DNA of 64,000 nucleotides from Dactylosporangium sp. AC04546 (GTDB taxonomy: Bacteria; Actinomycetota; Actinomycetes; Mycobacteriales; Micromonosporaceae). Position numbers and translations under genes: made by a program. Position 1 is the stretch's first letter. Each line of letters begins with the position of its first letter. Below, piece by piece: positions 48,748 to 57,044 of this stretch. Where the stretch lies: contig NZ_JAHYSG010000001.1 in the NCBI RefSeq assembly GCF_022095675.1, forward strand, positions 1 through 64,000, read 5' to 3'. Below the pieces are notes generated by a model. The model searched no databases. It was not told where the DNA came from and was given only the letters and a program-made list of their open reading frames with translations.

Positions 48748-51039
48748 TCAGGACACATCGCCGGTACGGGAGTTTATGGCGTGCAAGACGGCACCGGCCG
48801 AGCCGAATGTATCGCCCTGAACCGCCAGAAACATGATGTCTCCGACGATCATCGGACCGGTCAACGGTGAACCTGACAACTCGGTCCGCCACAGGGTCGC
48901 ACCGGTGGTCAAATCAACCGCCGACGCGGCGGATCGGCCGGTTCCGATGGCTCCGAACGAGACCGACGGTGTCCAGAGAAGATGCGCCTGCCCGTTGGCG
49001 ATAACCGGTTCGGCGGCGAACGCCCCGCTGGCAACCGCCCAGCGGGGTCGGCCCGAGACGGCGTCGAAGGCCACGACAGCGTCGGCGAGCCGTCCGCACA
49101 CCGATCCTTCCCCGACCGAGGGCAGGGCAGCGAACGCCTTGTCCTCGGCGGTGCGCCACAGCAGCGCGCCGTCGTCCGCCGCGAATGCGGCGATCCCTTT
49201 TCGCACCAGGTACAGCAGATCCCCGTGTGCCAGGACTGTGCCGGACCCGACGTGTTCGTTGACCCGCCAGATGTTCGCTCCGGACTCGGCGTCGAGTGCG
49301 TGCAGGCTGTCGGCGCCGCACACGTACACGACCCCGGCCAACACAGTCACTCCGCCGCCGGCACCGGGCGCACCCCGTCCGACCGCGACCCGCCACAACT
49401 GCGCGCCCGTCTCGGCATCAACGCAACGCACACCCCCGTCAGCGGTGCACAGATACATCCGGCCGTCACCGGGGGAAGAAACCGCCGTGATGTCGGCGTC
49501 GGACATGACGCGCCAGCGGTCCTTACCGGCTTGGTCGAGCCGGCGCACTTCCCGCTGCATCGACACAGCAACACCGGCCGGGTCGACAATTGCCCGGCCC
49601 GGGGCCTGGTACGCCCAGCGCGGCTTCCCGGTCGTGGCGTCGAGCGCCAACACACGGATGCCATCGTGACCGTACACGAGCCCACCCGCGACCTCGAGCT
49701 GGCGCAGCGGCGGCACCGGAGGCGACGTCCACCGTACGGTGCCATCGAAACGGTCCGCCGCAGCCACGGCGGCGCCGGCGACGAACACGGTCTCGCCGGC
49801 GTACGCCAGCGCCGTTGCCGCGCCGGGCACACGAACCCGCCATGGCCGCCACCCGGCCGGCCGGGTGCCGACGCTCGGCACGGTCGGCAACGGCCCGGCA
49901 TCCGGTTCACGGCCGGCCCGGTAACTGCTCAGCCAGGTCACGGCGACCGGAGGGGGAGGATACTCCTCGCCGAGACGAATCCGGGTGCGGCACAACGCGC
50001 CGAGCGTCACGATGCTCTTCGGGTCCCTGGCCAACACGGGCGTACGGCCCAACGCATCGGTGAGGAGGGCTGCCACCAGCGGTATTCGGCACGAACCGCC
50101 GGCCAGAAAGACCGCGGCGAGATCCGCCACGCGCAACCCCGCCCGGCCGACGGTGGCTCGCAACTCGTCGGTGGCGCTGCGAATCAGCGGGTCGAGCTGT
50201 GCCTCGAACTCCGGCCGAGTCACCCGGATCCCGGCCGAGAAGCCCGCTGGAAGGATCATGTGGGCGGTGTGTTCGGAGAGTGCGTGCTTGAGGTCGGTCA
50301 CGCCGTGCTGCAGTTCAGCCCGGTCGGCGGCTGCGCGCGGGTCGGCGTTGCCGGTGAGTCCGGCCCACGCCGCCGCATCGGCGGCGATCGCGTGCTTGGC
50401 CACGATGTCGAAGAGCAGCCCGTCGAGTTCGTCGCCGTCCAGGGTCTTGTCACCGCCCGGCGGTCCGATCACGGTGAACCCTGATCTGGTGCGCCGCAAC
50501 ACCGCCGTCTGCAAGCCTGAGCCACCTAGGTCGAACACCGCGACGTACGAATCGAGCGGGAGCCCAGCACCGTAATACGCGGCGGCGGCCACCGGCTCGG
50601 CTACAAAGCTCGGCTCCGGCAGGCCGACCTGGCTCGCGGCCGCTGCGAGCTGCGCCAGTTCGCGCTCGCCCCACCGGATTGGATGGGTCATCCGCAGCTG
50701 TGTGGGCGGGCTGCCGAAGGTCTTCCTCGCCTCCGTGACGACGCGGTCAAGTACGGCGGCGACCATGTCGCGCGCCTCTATGTCACGGCCGCCGAGCCGG
50801 ACCGACGGGCGTGCCGCCGACAGTGCCCGCTTGGGCTGCCACTCGGCCAGCGACGGAGTAACCCCAGCCTGTTGAACGGCGGCCTTCCCGGTGAGCAGCC
50901 GACCGTCTGGCCCGACGCAGACGGCCGATCGCAGCGCCGGCCCGGCCTCCAGCTCGAGCAGTGTGGTGGTGCCACCGGAGTGCGCGGCCGCAGTGGTGAC
51001 GTGCATGCCGAAGTCGACCGAAAGTGTCCAGCCCGTCAT
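48748..51039 (-). CDS. Hsp70-like NBD/PQQ-propeller fusion with degenerate phosphate loops
   Basis: A 763-residue homologue of the protein at 38270, with the same layout: actin-fold domain (1-355), linker, PQQ-like propeller. Phosphate-contact loops are altered: VDFGMHVTTAA replaces the DFGTSST motif, and FDLGGSGLQTA (169-179) replaces DLGGGTYDTA, losing the Thr and second Asp. The lysine in QPKRAL (70) and EPVAAAAYY are kept. ATP binding may survive with weak hydrolysis, making it a possible sensor or regulatory subunit. It is transcribed on its own, 112 bp upstream of the sigma gene on the same strand, and divergent from the small ORF at 51615. Confidence 0.85.
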   Translation of the reverse strand: MTGWTLSVDFGMHVTTAAAHSGGTTTLLELEAGPALRSAVCVGPDGRLLTGKAAVQQAGVTPSLAEWQPKRALSAARPSVRLGGRDIEARDMVAAVLDRVVTEARKTFGSPPTQLRMTHPIRWGERELAQLAAAASQVGLPEPSFVAEPVAAAAYYGAGLPLDSYVAVFDLGGSGLQTAVLRRTRSGFTVIGPPGGDKTLDGDELDGLLFDIVAKHAIAADAAAWAGLTGNADPRAAADRAELQHGVTDLKHALSEHTAHMILPAGFSAGIRVTRPEFEAQLDPLIRSATDELRATVGRAGLRVADLAAVFLAGGSCRIPLVAALLTDALGRTPVLARDPKSIVTLGALCRTRIRLGEEYPPPPVAVTWLSSYRAGREPDAGPLPTVPSVGTRPAGWRPWRVRVPGAATALAYAGETVFVAGAAVAAADRFDGTVRWTSPPVPPLRQLEVAGGLVYGHDGIRVLALDATTGKPRWAYQAPGRAIVDPAGVAVSMQREVRRLDQAGKDRWRVMSDADITAVSSPGDGRMYLCTADGGVRCVDAETGAQLWRVAVGRGAPGAGGGVTVLAGVVYVCGADSLHALDAESGANIWRVNEHVGSGTVLAHGDLLYLVRKGIAAFAADDGALLWRTAEDKAFAALPSVGEGSVCGRLADAVVAFDAVSGRPRWAVASGAFAAEPVIANGQAHLLWTPSVSFGAIGTGRSAASAVDLTTGATLWRTELSGSPLTGPMIVGDIMFLAVQGDTFGSAGAVLHAINSRTGDVS

Positions 51040-51614
51040 GCGCCCCTCCTCGCCTCGATCGCAGAGGGTTGGACGGCCGCGGGAGACCGAATGTTCCGGC
51101 GCTCACTCAAGCGATCTGACCGCGGACCCGATACGAGCCGACCGCGTCCGCCGATCTCGGAACGCAACGGCCCCATCACCCCATAACCGTCAGCGCACGC
51201 CCGGGAGCGGACCGATAGTGGCCGTCGCCGGGTCCGCTGGAGGCGGAACAGGACCGTCGTTCGGCGGATGGCAGCAACCAACCAGCTCTACGAACAATGG
51301 CAACGTGGCTCTGCATGCCGCAGCTGGTAGTTCGGCCGAGTTGCATAGCCGTGAGTTCAGCTCCCGTCTGCGACAGGTGCCGGGGACACGAAAGGCGCCG
51401 CAGTGCCGATGTCGGGGTGGGACGCGAAAGGTCGTTCGTGTGAGTGCAGTGGCACCCTCGCTTGCTCCTGCTTCGGGGCTCGGGCCCAATTTTTCTTGGT
51501 CCTCACTCGCATCGTCCACGTCAAGGTAACTGTTCAAGACAGCTACGAGTTCACCAGTCGCGAACGTGCGAGTTGACATACCGTACCCGGCGGAGCGGAC
51601 AAGGAGCATCCATC
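51040..51614. other. 575-bp divergent intergenic region
   Basis: This region separates the degenerate Hsp70 gene from the plus-strand unit at 51615. It is less GC-biased in its right half, with an AATTTTTCTTGG stretch near 51490 and a TTGACA hexamer at 51573-51578 that lies too close to the ribosome site to be a -35 box for that gene. A minus-strand ORF here lacks convincing coding features. I see no RNA gene. Confidence 0.35.
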
Positions 51615-51842
51615 GTGGGTTTTAAGAAGTTCGTTGTGAAGAGACCGTCCGAACTGATCGACGGACAATTCACAACGCGGCCGGAGCTCTACGCGGCCAC
51701 CGGGCGTATGGATTCGGTCGAGACGCGGCAAGCACCACGGTACGGCTGCCCTGAGCGAGGTGCGGTCGTATCCGTGATCGCTTCCGCCCACGTCGCTCGC
51801 GGCCGGGCGTATGCCCAGCAACGAGTTCTCACCCAGCCGTGA
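51615..51842 (+). CDS. Small hypothetical protein, 75 aa, upstream of EcsC-like gene
   Basis: GTG 51615 follows AAGGAG at 51601-51606. The 75-residue product starts GFKKFVVKRPSELIDGQF, is basic, and has no membrane helix or known motif. Its stop overlaps the next start (GTGA at 51839-51842), supporting translation and co-function with the EcsC-like protein. I do not recognise the family. Confidence 0.5.
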   Translation: MGFKKFVVKRPSELIDGQFTTRPELYAATGRMDSVETRQAPRYGCPERGAVVSVIASAHVARGRAYAQQRVLTQP

Positions 51843-52378
51843 GCGGCGAACTGGCCCGTGCGCTCGCCGGCTCCTTCGCACGGGTGCACCGCGGCCTCAA
51901 CCCCTCCAAAATTCAACGGCGAGTCGATCAGGTCGGCATCGACCGGTTCATCGAATCGTGTGGGCGATTCGCTGCGGTCAGTGGGGGAGTCGCTGGCATT
52001 GGCGGGGCCTTCACCTTGATGGTTGGGGTGCCAGCCGACATCGCCAACGTCGTGGCGCAGCAGTTTCGGGTGACCCAGGCCGTGATTTATCACCGGACCG
52101 GACGCTCGGCGGTGCCGTACCCGTACTTCTTGCGGATCGCCGGCCTGTCCGTGGATGTAGAACATAGCGCTACCGGAGTGGAGGCACTCGGGGTTGCCAT
52201 TGGTTCCGCCATGGCGAAGATGCTCGTCGCCCGCGGCGTTGGTCTGATGGTGCCCGTGGCCGGCTCTGTCGTCGGCGGCCTGTTCGGCTACGGCTACATT
52301 CGCTCCCGGGGGACGAAACTCCTGGCACTGAGTGACGAACAGTTCCGTTTCACCCAGCCTGGCGAGATCACGCAGTAG
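51839..52378 (+). CDS. EcsC-like membrane-associated protein
   Basis: A 179-residue protein with two or three Gly/Ala-rich hydrophobic segments (FAAVSGGVAGIGGAFTLMVG and LMVPVAGSVVGGLFGYGYI). Between them is a motif V-P-A-D-I-A-N-V-V-A-Q-Q-F-R-V that resembles the L-x-D-I-P-x-L core of EcsC-family proteins. EcsC is a poorly understood membrane protein named from the Bacillus ecs operon and often sits next to stress or trafficking genes. Proximity to the GTPase island suggests a membrane partner, but it is separately transcribed. Confidence 0.55.
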   Translation: MSGELARALAGSFARVHRGLNPSKIQRRVDQVGIDRFIESCGRFAAVSGGVAGIGGAFTLMVGVPADIANVVAQQFRVTQAVIYHRTGRSAVPYPYFLRIAGLSVDVEHSATGVEALGVAIGSAMAKMLVARGVGLMVPVAGSVVGGLFGYGYIRSRGTKLLALSDEQFRFTQPGEITQ

Positions 52379-52380
52379 TC

Positions 52381-52656
52381 GCCAGGCCGTGCAACCACGC
52401 AGGACGCGGCGCGACGGACTTCTCCGTCACTGGTGTCGCAGCCCGTCACTGGGCCGAAGGCTTCCGCCCACCGCTGACCGCGGCCGACGTTCCCACCCCC
52501 GACATGGGCGCCGAAGCCGTCCAACTGCTCCTCGAACGCATCGCCGCACCCGAAGCGCCACCCCGCCACATCCTGCACGCCCCACCGATCTCCCTGCGTG
52601 CCAGCACCGGACCCGCTCCCGCCAACCGACTGCACCCGCCGACCACCAGCGGCTGA
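52381..52656 (+). pseudogene. LacI-family regulator C-terminal remnant
   Basis: An open frame ending at TGA 52654-52656 encodes a C-terminal LacI/PBP-like tail: FRPPLTAADVPTPDMGAEAV, then LLLERI and, near the end, P-P-I-S-L-R-A-S-T, the classic ending of LacI repressors. There is no helix-turn-helix, effector-domain start or ribosome site. It begins just after the EcsC-like gene, so it is probably a fragment left by deletion or recombination at the right edge of the island. Confidence 0.6.
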
Positions 52657-52770
52657 TCGATCCGGCACGCGACGTCGTGGTCCCGTTCGACCGGCTGAAC
52701 CGAAGGCGACAAGTCGTCCACGGCCTGAACAGCGGGAGGCCGGCCCGAAACAGAACGTCTCCGGAACCGG

Positions 52771-52799
52771 GCAACCTTCTGGCCCATGCCTTCCGTCTC
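52771..52799 (+). promoter_or_regulatory. Candidate ECF-type promoter for the SigE-family operon
   Basis: GCAACC (52771-52776) and CGTCTC (52794-52799) are separated by 17 bp and lie 43 bp before the sigma start. This layout resembles autoregulated actinobacterial ECF promoters. Recognition is by eye only. Confidence 0.35.
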
Positions 52800-52841
52800 G
52801 GTACGTGATCCGGCAGTCCGTCGTCGAGGAGGAGTCCGTGG

Positions 52842-53366
52842 GTGCGGGAGTCTGATGAATGGCAGTTCCACGAGTACGCCGCCGCCCGGCTGGACCCGCT
52901 TCGACGTATCGGTTACCTGATCTGCGGGGACTGGCACCTGGCCGACGACGTGGTGGCCACTGTCATGGTCAAGCTTTATGTCGCCTGGTCAAGGGCTCGC
53001 GAGGCAGACAATCTCGACCAGTACGTGCGGCGCATGCTGGTGCGGGCCATCATCGACGAACGGCGCCGGCCCTGGCGGCGCGAGCATCCCGCCGAGTTTC
53101 CGCTGCTGGATCATGGTGTGAACGGCGACTCCACCGAGGATCGCCTGGTCCTGCGGGCCGCGCTCGCCCGGATTCCGCCGCGGCGCCGGGCCGTGCTGGT
53201 CCTGCGCTATTTCGAGGGGCTCACCATCGAGGAGACCGCGCAGATCATGGGCTGTACTCCAGGCACAGTCAAAAGCCAGACCGCTCGTGCTCTCGCGACC
53301 CTACGCGACCTGCTGCCAGCGGACTACCTCACGCCCGACACCGGCGCCCGCGAGGTGACCTCGTGA
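52842..53366 (+). CDS. SigE-family ECF sigma factor
   Basis: A 174-residue sigma factor of the SigE type: region 2 (FHEYAAARLDPLRRIGYLIC, DDVVATVMVKLYVAW) and region 4 (IPPRRRAVLVLRYFEGLTI, then EETAQIMGCTPGTVKSQ). GTG 52842 has GAGGAGGAG upstream. The stop overlaps the start of the membrane protein that follows (GTGA), the standard layout for a sigma factor and its regulator. Confidence 0.87.
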   Translation: MRESDEWQFHEYAAARLDPLRRIGYLICGDWHLADDVVATVMVKLYVAWSRAREADNLDQYVRRMLVRAIIDERRRPWRREHPAEFPLLDHGVNGDSTEDRLVLRAALARIPPRRRAVLVLRYFEGLTIEETAQIMGCTPGTVKSQTARALATLRDLLPADYLTPDTGAREVTS

Positions 53367-54193
53367 CCGATCGACTCTCGGCCCTGCTGGCCGACCTCGT
53401 GACCGACACGCCACCGTCGGCGCGTTCGTTGACCGACATGATCGACAAGGGACGCCGGATCCGCCGGCGCCGCCGGCGGATGGCCGTCGCAGCCGTCGGG
53501 GTGACCGCCGCGGCCGGGATGGCCGTACTGACCACCGTTGTCGGCATGGGCCTCGGGATCTCGGGCGATCCGCACTCACCCGCGACCGCCGGAGCTTCGA
53601 GCGCCCCCGCCGGCCCGTCACCGACGGTCACCGTCGTGGCCACCGCGCCCAGCGGCGAGGCCGGAGCCACCACGAGGTCACCAGGCCCGCCACCAGGCAG
53701 CGGCGCCGCCAGCATCCCCGCCGGCCCGCGGGAACGCCTCGGCGACCCCGGTTTCGAGGCAACCCCGCCGGGTTGGGCGGTCTTTGGCCCGTCCACAGTG
53801 CTCACTGCGGTGCCTGCCGGGCGCAGCGGCCGGCAGGCACTGAAGATCACCAGCACCGGCCAGCCGCCGGTGATCGCCGGCGCCACGAACAACCCGGTCC
53901 GGGTCATCACCTCGGCGGGAACGGTCTACCAGGCGATCTGCTGGGTACGCTCCGACAGCGTCATCAAGGCGTTCATCCAGGTGCAGGAGTACAGCCAGAC
54001 CTGGCGCCGGGCCGGTGATCCGCAACCGTCGACGCACGTCGAACTCGTCGACCCTGCCCGGTGGTACAAGCTCAGCGTCACCTACACCGCCGCCCATGAC
54101 GGCAATCTCCTCCCGCTGAGCGTGCTGTCCGACGACCTCCACGCCGCAGGCCCGTCCCTTGTGGTCGATGACTGCTCGTTGACCTCACCATGA
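53363..54193 (+). CDS. Membrane protein with C-terminal CBM-like domain, putative anti-sigma partner
   Basis: A 276-residue protein: cytoplasmic N-terminus (1-39) ending in an Arg-rich stretch, one TM helix (about 40-65), a Ser/Pro/Thr-rich spacer, then a beta-sandwich-like extracellular domain (about 125-276). That domain contains L-G-D-P-G-F-E-A-T-P-P-G-W, Y-Q-A-I-C-W-V-R-S and V-V-D-D-C-S-L, the pattern of CBM4/9-type carbohydrate-binding modules. Coupled to a SigE-family sigma gene, it resembles clostridial SigI/RsgI sugar-sensing pairs in concept, though not in sequence. No zinc anti-sigma motif is seen; sigma binding is inferred. Confidence 0.68.
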   Translation: MTDRLSALLADLVTDTPPSARSLTDMIDKGRRIRRRRRRMAVAAVGVTAAAGMAVLTTVVGMGLGISGDPHSPATAGASSAPAGPSPTVTVVATAPSGEAGATTRSPGPPPGSGAASIPAGPRERLGDPGFEATPPGWAVFGPSTVLTAVPAGRSGRQALKITSTGQPPVIAGATNNPVRVITSAGTVYQAICWVRSDSVIKAFIQVQEYSQTWRRAGDPQPSTHVELVDPARWYKLSVTYTAAHDGNLLPLSVLSDDLHAAGPSLVVDDCSLTSP

Positions 54194-54200
54194 GCACGGT

Positions 54201-54228
54201 GCGACGCCGGCGCGGACGTCGGCGTCGC
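54201..54228. terminator. Bidirectional terminator-like hairpin
   Basis: A 9-bp perfect GC-rich stem (54201-54209 with 54220-54228) and a 10-nt loop lie between convergent genes ending at 54193 and 54249. Confidence 0.6.
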
Positions 54229-54248
54229 TGTGCGGTGGGCCGTGCCGG

Positions 54249-55529
54249 CTATGCGGCCGTGGTGACGGTGAGCAGAGGATCACTCAACGCGGCGATGCGG
54301 TCGGCCGTGGCCTGCTGGATGACGGCGTTCGCACCCGCGTAGTTGACGTACGCGTTGAAGCCCCACTTGACCTGTCCCTTGCCGACGCCGCTGCCCGCGA
54401 ACAGCAGCGGCGTCGCGGCCGTGGCCGTGGTGCCGCGCCGGGTGAACCGGTTGCCCAGGAACGCGATCTGGGTGCCGCCCGTGACGTGCGCCCAACCCCG
54501 GTTGGCGGCGGTACCGCCGGTGGCGGAGGCCGGCGCGTTCATCGCACCCTTGAAGGTGGTGTTCTGGAACACGATCCCGTCGCCGCCGGTCACCCGCAGC
54601 GCCGAACCGTGCACCGGGTCGCTGTCCTGCGCGTCGAAGCAGAACCCTGACACAAGGAGGCTGTGTCCTCCCTCGACCGACAGGTGGTAGGCGGTCTTGC
54701 GGGCCGTCACCATGACCTGGCCGATGCGGGACTTGTCCATCCGGCTGCGGATGAACGGCTTGCCGGCCGCCCCCCACGCCGCGCCGGACGAGTCCATGAA
54801 GGAGAAGGCGTCCTCGCCGAACAGCGAGTTCTCCGAACCGGCGAGGAAGAACGGCGTGTCCAGGCACCCCTGGATGTGGGTCGGACCGCTGATGCTGGTG
54901 CCGTCACCCCAGCCCCACCACACCGTGGCGAAGTTCTTGAATCCGCAGCCATGGAAGTTGGACATCCAGAGCACCTTGCCGGAGTACGAGCCCGTGCTGG
55001 GATCGTTCTTGGGGATGCAGTGCGTTGACCCGCCGCCCTGCAGTTGAATCCAGGCCACGGTGATGTCGCGGGGCGAGTTGTCCGACGGGTAGCCCTGGGT
55101 CGGCTGTACGCCGGGGAAGACAAACATCGATGTGTCTGCGCCGCCGGTCCAGCTCAGCACGGTCGCGCGGGAGTATTCGTGGGCCGCGACGCGCTTCCCG
55201 CCGACCAGCGCCATCCCGGAGACCAGCTTGATCGGGTTGGAGAACGAGTACAGCTTGGAGTCGAACAGCACCGCAGGGGTGGATGCCGAGCCGCCCTGCG
55301 CCAGATGCCACGCGTTCATGGCGTCGATCTTCTCGTTCACCGTCGCGCCCTCGAAGAACGTATCGAAGTAGACAAACCCGGCGTCAGCCACGTTGTCCGC
55401 CGTCGCGGTGTCGGCCACCGCGGCCCGGTTGATGGCACCCAACCCGACCACCGCCGTGGTCACTGCCGCGCCGGTCCCGGTGAGGGCGGCCCCCTTCACC
55501 AGCGACCTGCGGCTAAGTCCTTCGCGCAT
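54249..55529 (-). CDS. Tat-exported right-handed beta-helix protein (pectate-lyase-like fold)
   Basis: A 426-residue protein with a clear Tat signal (LSRRSLVKGAAL) at the N-terminus. ATG 55529 is chosen because GGGAGGAAG precedes it. The mature part starts FVYFDTFFEGATVNEKIDAM and continues with parallel beta-helix-like turns (GDGIVFQNTTFKGAMNAP, GGTQIAFLGNRFTRRG). No catalytic residues of a lyase family can be assigned with confidence, so it may be a polysaccharide-active enzyme or a binding protein. It is convergent with the SigE/CBM-like pair, whose carbohydrate sensing it could serve (inference). Confidence 0.68.
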   Translation of the reverse strand: MREGLSRRSLVKGAALTGTGAAVTTAVVGLGAINRAAVADTATADNVADAGFVYFDTFFEGATVNEKIDAMNAWHLAQGGSASTPAVLFDSKLYSFSNPIKLVSGMALVGGKRVAAHEYSRATVLSWTGGADTSMFVFPGVQPTQGYPSDNSPRDITVAWIQLQGGGSTHCIPKNDPSTGSYSGKVLWMSNFHGCGFKNFATVWWGWGDGTSISGPTHIQGCLDTPFFLAGSENSLFGEDAFSFMDSSGAAWGAAGKPFIRSRMDKSRIGQVMVTARKTAYHLSVEGGHSLLVSGFCFDAQDSDPVHGSALRVTGGDGIVFQNTTFKGAMNAPASATGGTAANRGWAHVTGGTQIAFLGNRFTRRGTTATAATPLLFAGSGVGKGQVKWGFNAYVNYAGANAVIQQATADRIAALSDPLLTVTTAA

Positions 55530-55779
55530 CGTGCTTCCTCCCATTGTCGTTCGTGACGCACCCAAGACGGAAGCCGGGCCGACGATGGTTGCCCGCGAGA
55601 TCGGATGTCAACGCCGGGTGGCACCGGGAACCCGGCAGACCCAGCTCGGTCGGCGGGCGCGCCGCGGCGATGCGCGGACCGTTCACCCGGGCTCGCCGGC
55701 ATGTCGCGGTCGCGCTCTCATGCGTTGGCCGGCGCCTATGCTCGCGCCGAAGCGCTCTGCGGCGTTTATTGTGACCGGT

Positions 55780-56412
55780 GTGGCTTTGCGGGTGATGGTG
55801 GTGGATGACCACCCGATGTGGCGCGATGGGGTGGCCCGGGATCTGACCGATGCCGGCTACCTGGTCACTGCCGTGATCGGCGAGGGCGCCCAGGCGCTAC
55901 GGATCGCGCAGGCGGCCTGTCCCGATGTGGTCGTCCTCGACCTGCAGCTGGCCGACCTGTCGGGTGTCGAGGTGATCCGCGGCCTGCTCGATGCCTTGCC
56001 CGCAGTACGTATCCTCATGCTCTCCGCAAGCGGGGAGCAGCGCGATGTTCTCGACGCGCTGAAGGCGGGTGCTACCGGTTACCTGGTGAAGTCGGCCGGG
56101 CGGCAGGAGTTCCTGGACGCGGTGCGGCGTACCGCGGATGGCGAGGCCGTCTTCACCGCCGGGCTGGCCGGCCTGGTGCTCGGCGAGTATCGGAAGCTGG
56201 CGACGTCGCCGAAGGGCGCCCCTCAGCTGACCGCACGCGAGATCGAGGTCCTGCGGTTGGTCGCCAAAGGCCTGTCGTACAAGCAGGTGGCGGAGGACCT
56301 GGTGATCTCGCTTCGCACGGTGCAGAACCATGTGCAGAACACGCTGAGCAAGCTGCAGCTGCACAACCGCAGCGCACTGGTGCGCTACGCACTCGAGAAC
56401 GGTCTCGACTGA
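55780..56412 (+). CDS. NarL/FixJ-family response regulator
   Basis: This 210-residue regulator has a receiver domain (VMVVDDHPMWRDGV; phospho-acceptor Asp in VVVLDLQL; Lys in GYLVKSAG) and a LuxR-type helix-turn-helix (LTAREIEVLRLVAKGLSYKQ, then VAEDLVISLRTVQNHV). GTG 55780 is used; GTG 55771 is also possible, and neither has a strong ribosome site. It lies upstream of the VanY-like gene and the histidine kinase and is probably the partner of that kinase. Confidence 0.88.
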   Translation: MALRVMVVDDHPMWRDGVARDLTDAGYLVTAVIGEGAQALRIAQAACPDVVVLDLQLADLSGVEVIRGLLDALPAVRILMLSASGEQRDVLDALKAGATGYLVKSAGRQEFLDAVRRTADGEAVFTAGLAGLVLGEYRKLATSPKGAPQLTAREIEVLRLVAKGLSYKQVAEDLVISLRTVQNHVQNTLSKLQLHNRSALVRYALENGLD

Positions 56413-56459
56413 GTAGTTCTACTCATGCCCGGCCGCTGCCGTTCCGGGATGTTCTGTGC

Positions 56460-57044
56460 ATGGCCTCATACCAATCGAGGGCGGTTCCAAGCCACGGGAT
56501 CGTCCGGCGCCGCGACGCGGTGTATCGCACCGTCACCCGCCTGCTGGCGGTCCTGCTGGCGCCGATCGCCGCCGTCGTCACTCCGGGTCGGGCCCGCCAC
56601 ACCGCCTGTCAGTGGGCGTTGACGATGCGCTTCCCGGCCGAGAACCTGGCCGGTCTCACTCCTGGGACGCGGGCGGCGTTCGAGGCGGCCCGCACGCGGG
56701 CGTTGTGGCGGTACGGAGAGTTGCTCGGGCTGACCTCCGGCCATCGGGATGCCGCCACGCAGGCCGCGTTGTACGCCGCGGAGGTCGAGCGCACCGGTTC
56801 GGAGGAGTCAGCTCGGCAGTGGACGCTGCCGCCGGATGAGTCGCGGCACGTCGCGGGCCTGGCCCTCGACGTGCGGCCCTCAGAGGGCGCGCGTTGGCTC
56901 GAGGAGTACGGCGCGCCGTACGGCCTGTACCGGACCTATGACAACGAATGGTGGCATTTCGAGTACCACCCGGAGGGTCGGCCGACCCGTCGGGCGCACC
57001 CGGACATCGCGCGCGCGGGAAGTCGGTCAGGATCATCGACATGA
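56460..57044 (+). CDS. VanY-type D-alanyl-D-alanine carboxypeptidase-like protein (M15)
   Basis: A 194-residue protein with an N-terminal hydrophobic helix (about 25-42) for export or anchoring. M15 peptidase motifs follow: SGHRDAATQAALY, SRHVAGLALDV with zinc-ligand His and Asp, and EWWHFEY with the third His. Such enzymes trim D-Ala from peptidoglycan stems and can alter beta-lactam or glycopeptide response. ATG 56460 is the first clear start. The stop overlaps the histidine kinase start (ATGA), so enzyme and sensor are made together. Confidence 0.82.
   Translation: MASYQSRAVPSHGIVRRRDAVYRTVTRLLAVLLAPIAAVVTPGRARHTACQWALTMRFPAENLAGLTPGTRAAFEAARTRALWRYGELLGLTSGHRDAATQAALYAAEVERTGSEESARQWTLPPDESRHVAGLALDVRPSEGARWLEEYGAPYGLYRTYDNEWWHFEYHPEGRPTRRAHPDIARAGSRSGSST

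Noticed and set aside
51573..51578. TTGACA hexamer as a -35 box for the gene at 51615
   Set aside because: A -10 element at normal spacing would overlap the ribosome site at 51601-51606, and no TANNNT sequence is there.
51190..51579. Minus-strand frame in the 51040-51614 gap (ATG at 51579)
   Set aside because: The first 20 residues look plausible, but there is no ribosome site, the rest is low complexity with many Cys/Pro/Arg, and it would overlap the promoter of the gene at 51615.
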